Shown piece after piece: positions 4,769-5,341 of a stretch of 5,341 nucleotides of DNA. The stretch is from Candidatus Saccharimonadota bacterium (GTDB taxonomy: Bacteria; Patescibacteriota; Saccharimonadia; Saccharimonadales; Saccharimonadaceae). The notes beneath the pieces were generated by a model. That model made no database searches. It saw nothing but the letters and a program-made list of their open reading frames with translations, and had not been told where the DNA came from. The stretch spans positions 1-5,341 of the forward strand of contig JAFOHW010000020.1 of NCBI GenBank assembly GCA_017421685.1. Reading direction: 5' to 3'. Within the stretch, counting starts at the first letter, position 1. Every line of letters begins with the position of its first letter. Position numbers and translations under genes: made by a program.

Positions 4769-5341
4769 ATGCTGAAAACAGAAGAAGAATTACTGAAAAA
4801 ATTATCTATCGCTGATCTCGAGCGCGCAAATGCTTATGCTAAGGATTTAGGTCGTGGTTTACAAATCGTACGCTCTTTTCCGCAGGGAGTAACGGTTTTT
4901 GGTTCGGCAAGACTTCCTCAAGACAATAAGTACTGCAAGATAGCTTATGAGCTGGGTGGTTTACTTGCCAAAAACGGACACGCCGTCGTGACTGGTGGTG
5001 GCCCCGGTATTATGGAAGCCGCTTCACGTGGCGCCTACGAAATTGGTGGTCGTACGATTGGTCTAAATATTACCTTGAAACACGAACAATTCCCAAATCC
5101 ATATCTCACGGATTGTATCACTTTTGAATACTTCTTTGCTCGCAAAGTTTCGCTCGCTATGGCATCAAAAGTATTCGTCTTTTTCCCGGGTGGGTTCGGT
5201 ACAATGGATGAGTTATCCGAGATTTTATGTTTGATGCAAGAGTCTAAAATGCCGAAGATGCCAGTTTTCTTGGTTGGGGGAGAATTTTGGAAAACTTTCG
5301 ATAGAATTATCGGGGGCATGATGGGGATGAAGTTAATTAGC
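4769..5341 (+). CDS. LOG/TIGR00730-family nucleotide phosphoribohydrolase-like protein (3' end outside window)
   Basis: The frame is open for 191 codons to the window end. It shows the lysine-decarboxylase-like Rossmann fold of the LOG family, whose studied members cleave nucleoside 5'-monophosphates (including N6-modified ones in cytokinin activation) to a base and ribose 5-phosphate. Features: VTVFGSAR (41-48), VTGGGPGIMEAASRGA (74-89), FFARKVSLAMAS (122-133) with the Arg-Lys pair, and the family motif PGGFGTMDE (140-148) ending in the conserved Glu148. The old label lysine decarboxylase is misleading for this family. About 40 residues precede the first strand, including a charged helical segment. 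The gene starts 8 nt after the kinase stop. AAGGAGG at 4759-4765 is strong but only 3 nt from the ATG, closer than usual. Substrate (AMP, other nucleotides or a modified one) is unknown. Confidence 0.9.
   Translation, partial: MLKTEEELLKKLSIADLERANAYAKDLGRGLQIVRSFPQGVTVFGSARLPQDNKYCKIAYELGGLLAKNGHAVVTGGGPGIMEAASRGAYEIGGRTIGLNITLKHEQFPNPYLTDCITFEYFFARKVSLAMASKVFVFFPGGFGTMDELSEILCLMQESKMPKMPVFLVGGEFWKTFDRIIGGMMGMKLIS

Noticed and set aside
5035..5319. 94-codon open frame on the minus strand
   Set aside because: It lies opposite the LOG-family gene, has no recognisable motif or ribosome binding site, and is a shadow of the real coding frame.
1..5341. Alternative genetic code with TGA read as glycine, as in some Patescibacteria
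   Set aside because: No coding frame contains an in-frame TGA and all genes end at TAA or TAG, so there is no sign of recoding; absence of TGA stops in seven genes is too few to argue from.

Overview
The window looks like a chromosomal housekeeping segment of a bacterium. All genes lie on the + strand and are tightly packed. The set is the end of trigger factor, ribosomal proteins S12 and S7, and a sugar-phosphate gene cluster. The S12 carries the N-terminal insertion typical of Gram-positive-type S12. The base composition is moderately AT-rich. RpiB-like, Rpe-like and PfkB-like enzymes sit directly behind GAPDH, and short terminator-promoter units separate the transcripts. My best guess is a Patescibacteria/CPR member, possibly Saccharibacteria. 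This is an inference from protein style and gene grouping; no phylogeny was run. No mobile element, CRISPR array, tRNA or rRNA was seen. No reading frame contains an in-frame TGA. The seven visible stops are six TAA and one TAG.

Layout: (1) 1-426, the 3' part of tig (trigger factor), closed by a strong 16-bp terminator hairpin at 435-470. (2) 469-1552, an extended -10 promoter, a leader of about 155 nt with several possible RNA stems, then rpsL and rpsG separated by 2 nt. No fusA or tuf follows; the transcript ends at a hairpin pair (1566-1630). (3) 1660-5341, a second promoter with the same 13-nt core, a short leader, then gap, an rpiB-like gene, an rpe-like gene, a pfkB-family sugar kinase gene and a LOG-family gene cut by the window end. 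The first four genes overlap or abut (1-nt overlap, 8-nt overlap, 0-nt gap), so they are almost certainly cotranscribed and translationally coupled. The fifth gene starts 8 nt after the fourth.

How the genes may work together: a LOG-type phosphoribohydrolase releases ribose 5-phosphate from nucleotides. RpiB would convert this to ribulose 5-phosphate and Rpe would convert that to xylulose 5-phosphate. The non-oxidative pentose phosphate steps, not in this window, would then give glyceraldehyde 3-phosphate for GAPDH. The PfkB kinase could feed a phosphorylated sugar or nucleoside into the same route. The cluster therefore reads as a possible pentose/nucleotide-sugar salvage line into lower glycolysis. 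The RpiB-like and Rpe-like proteins both depart from their families at catalytic positions, so their substrates are not certain. GAPDH is changed at the positions that normally set NAD preference.
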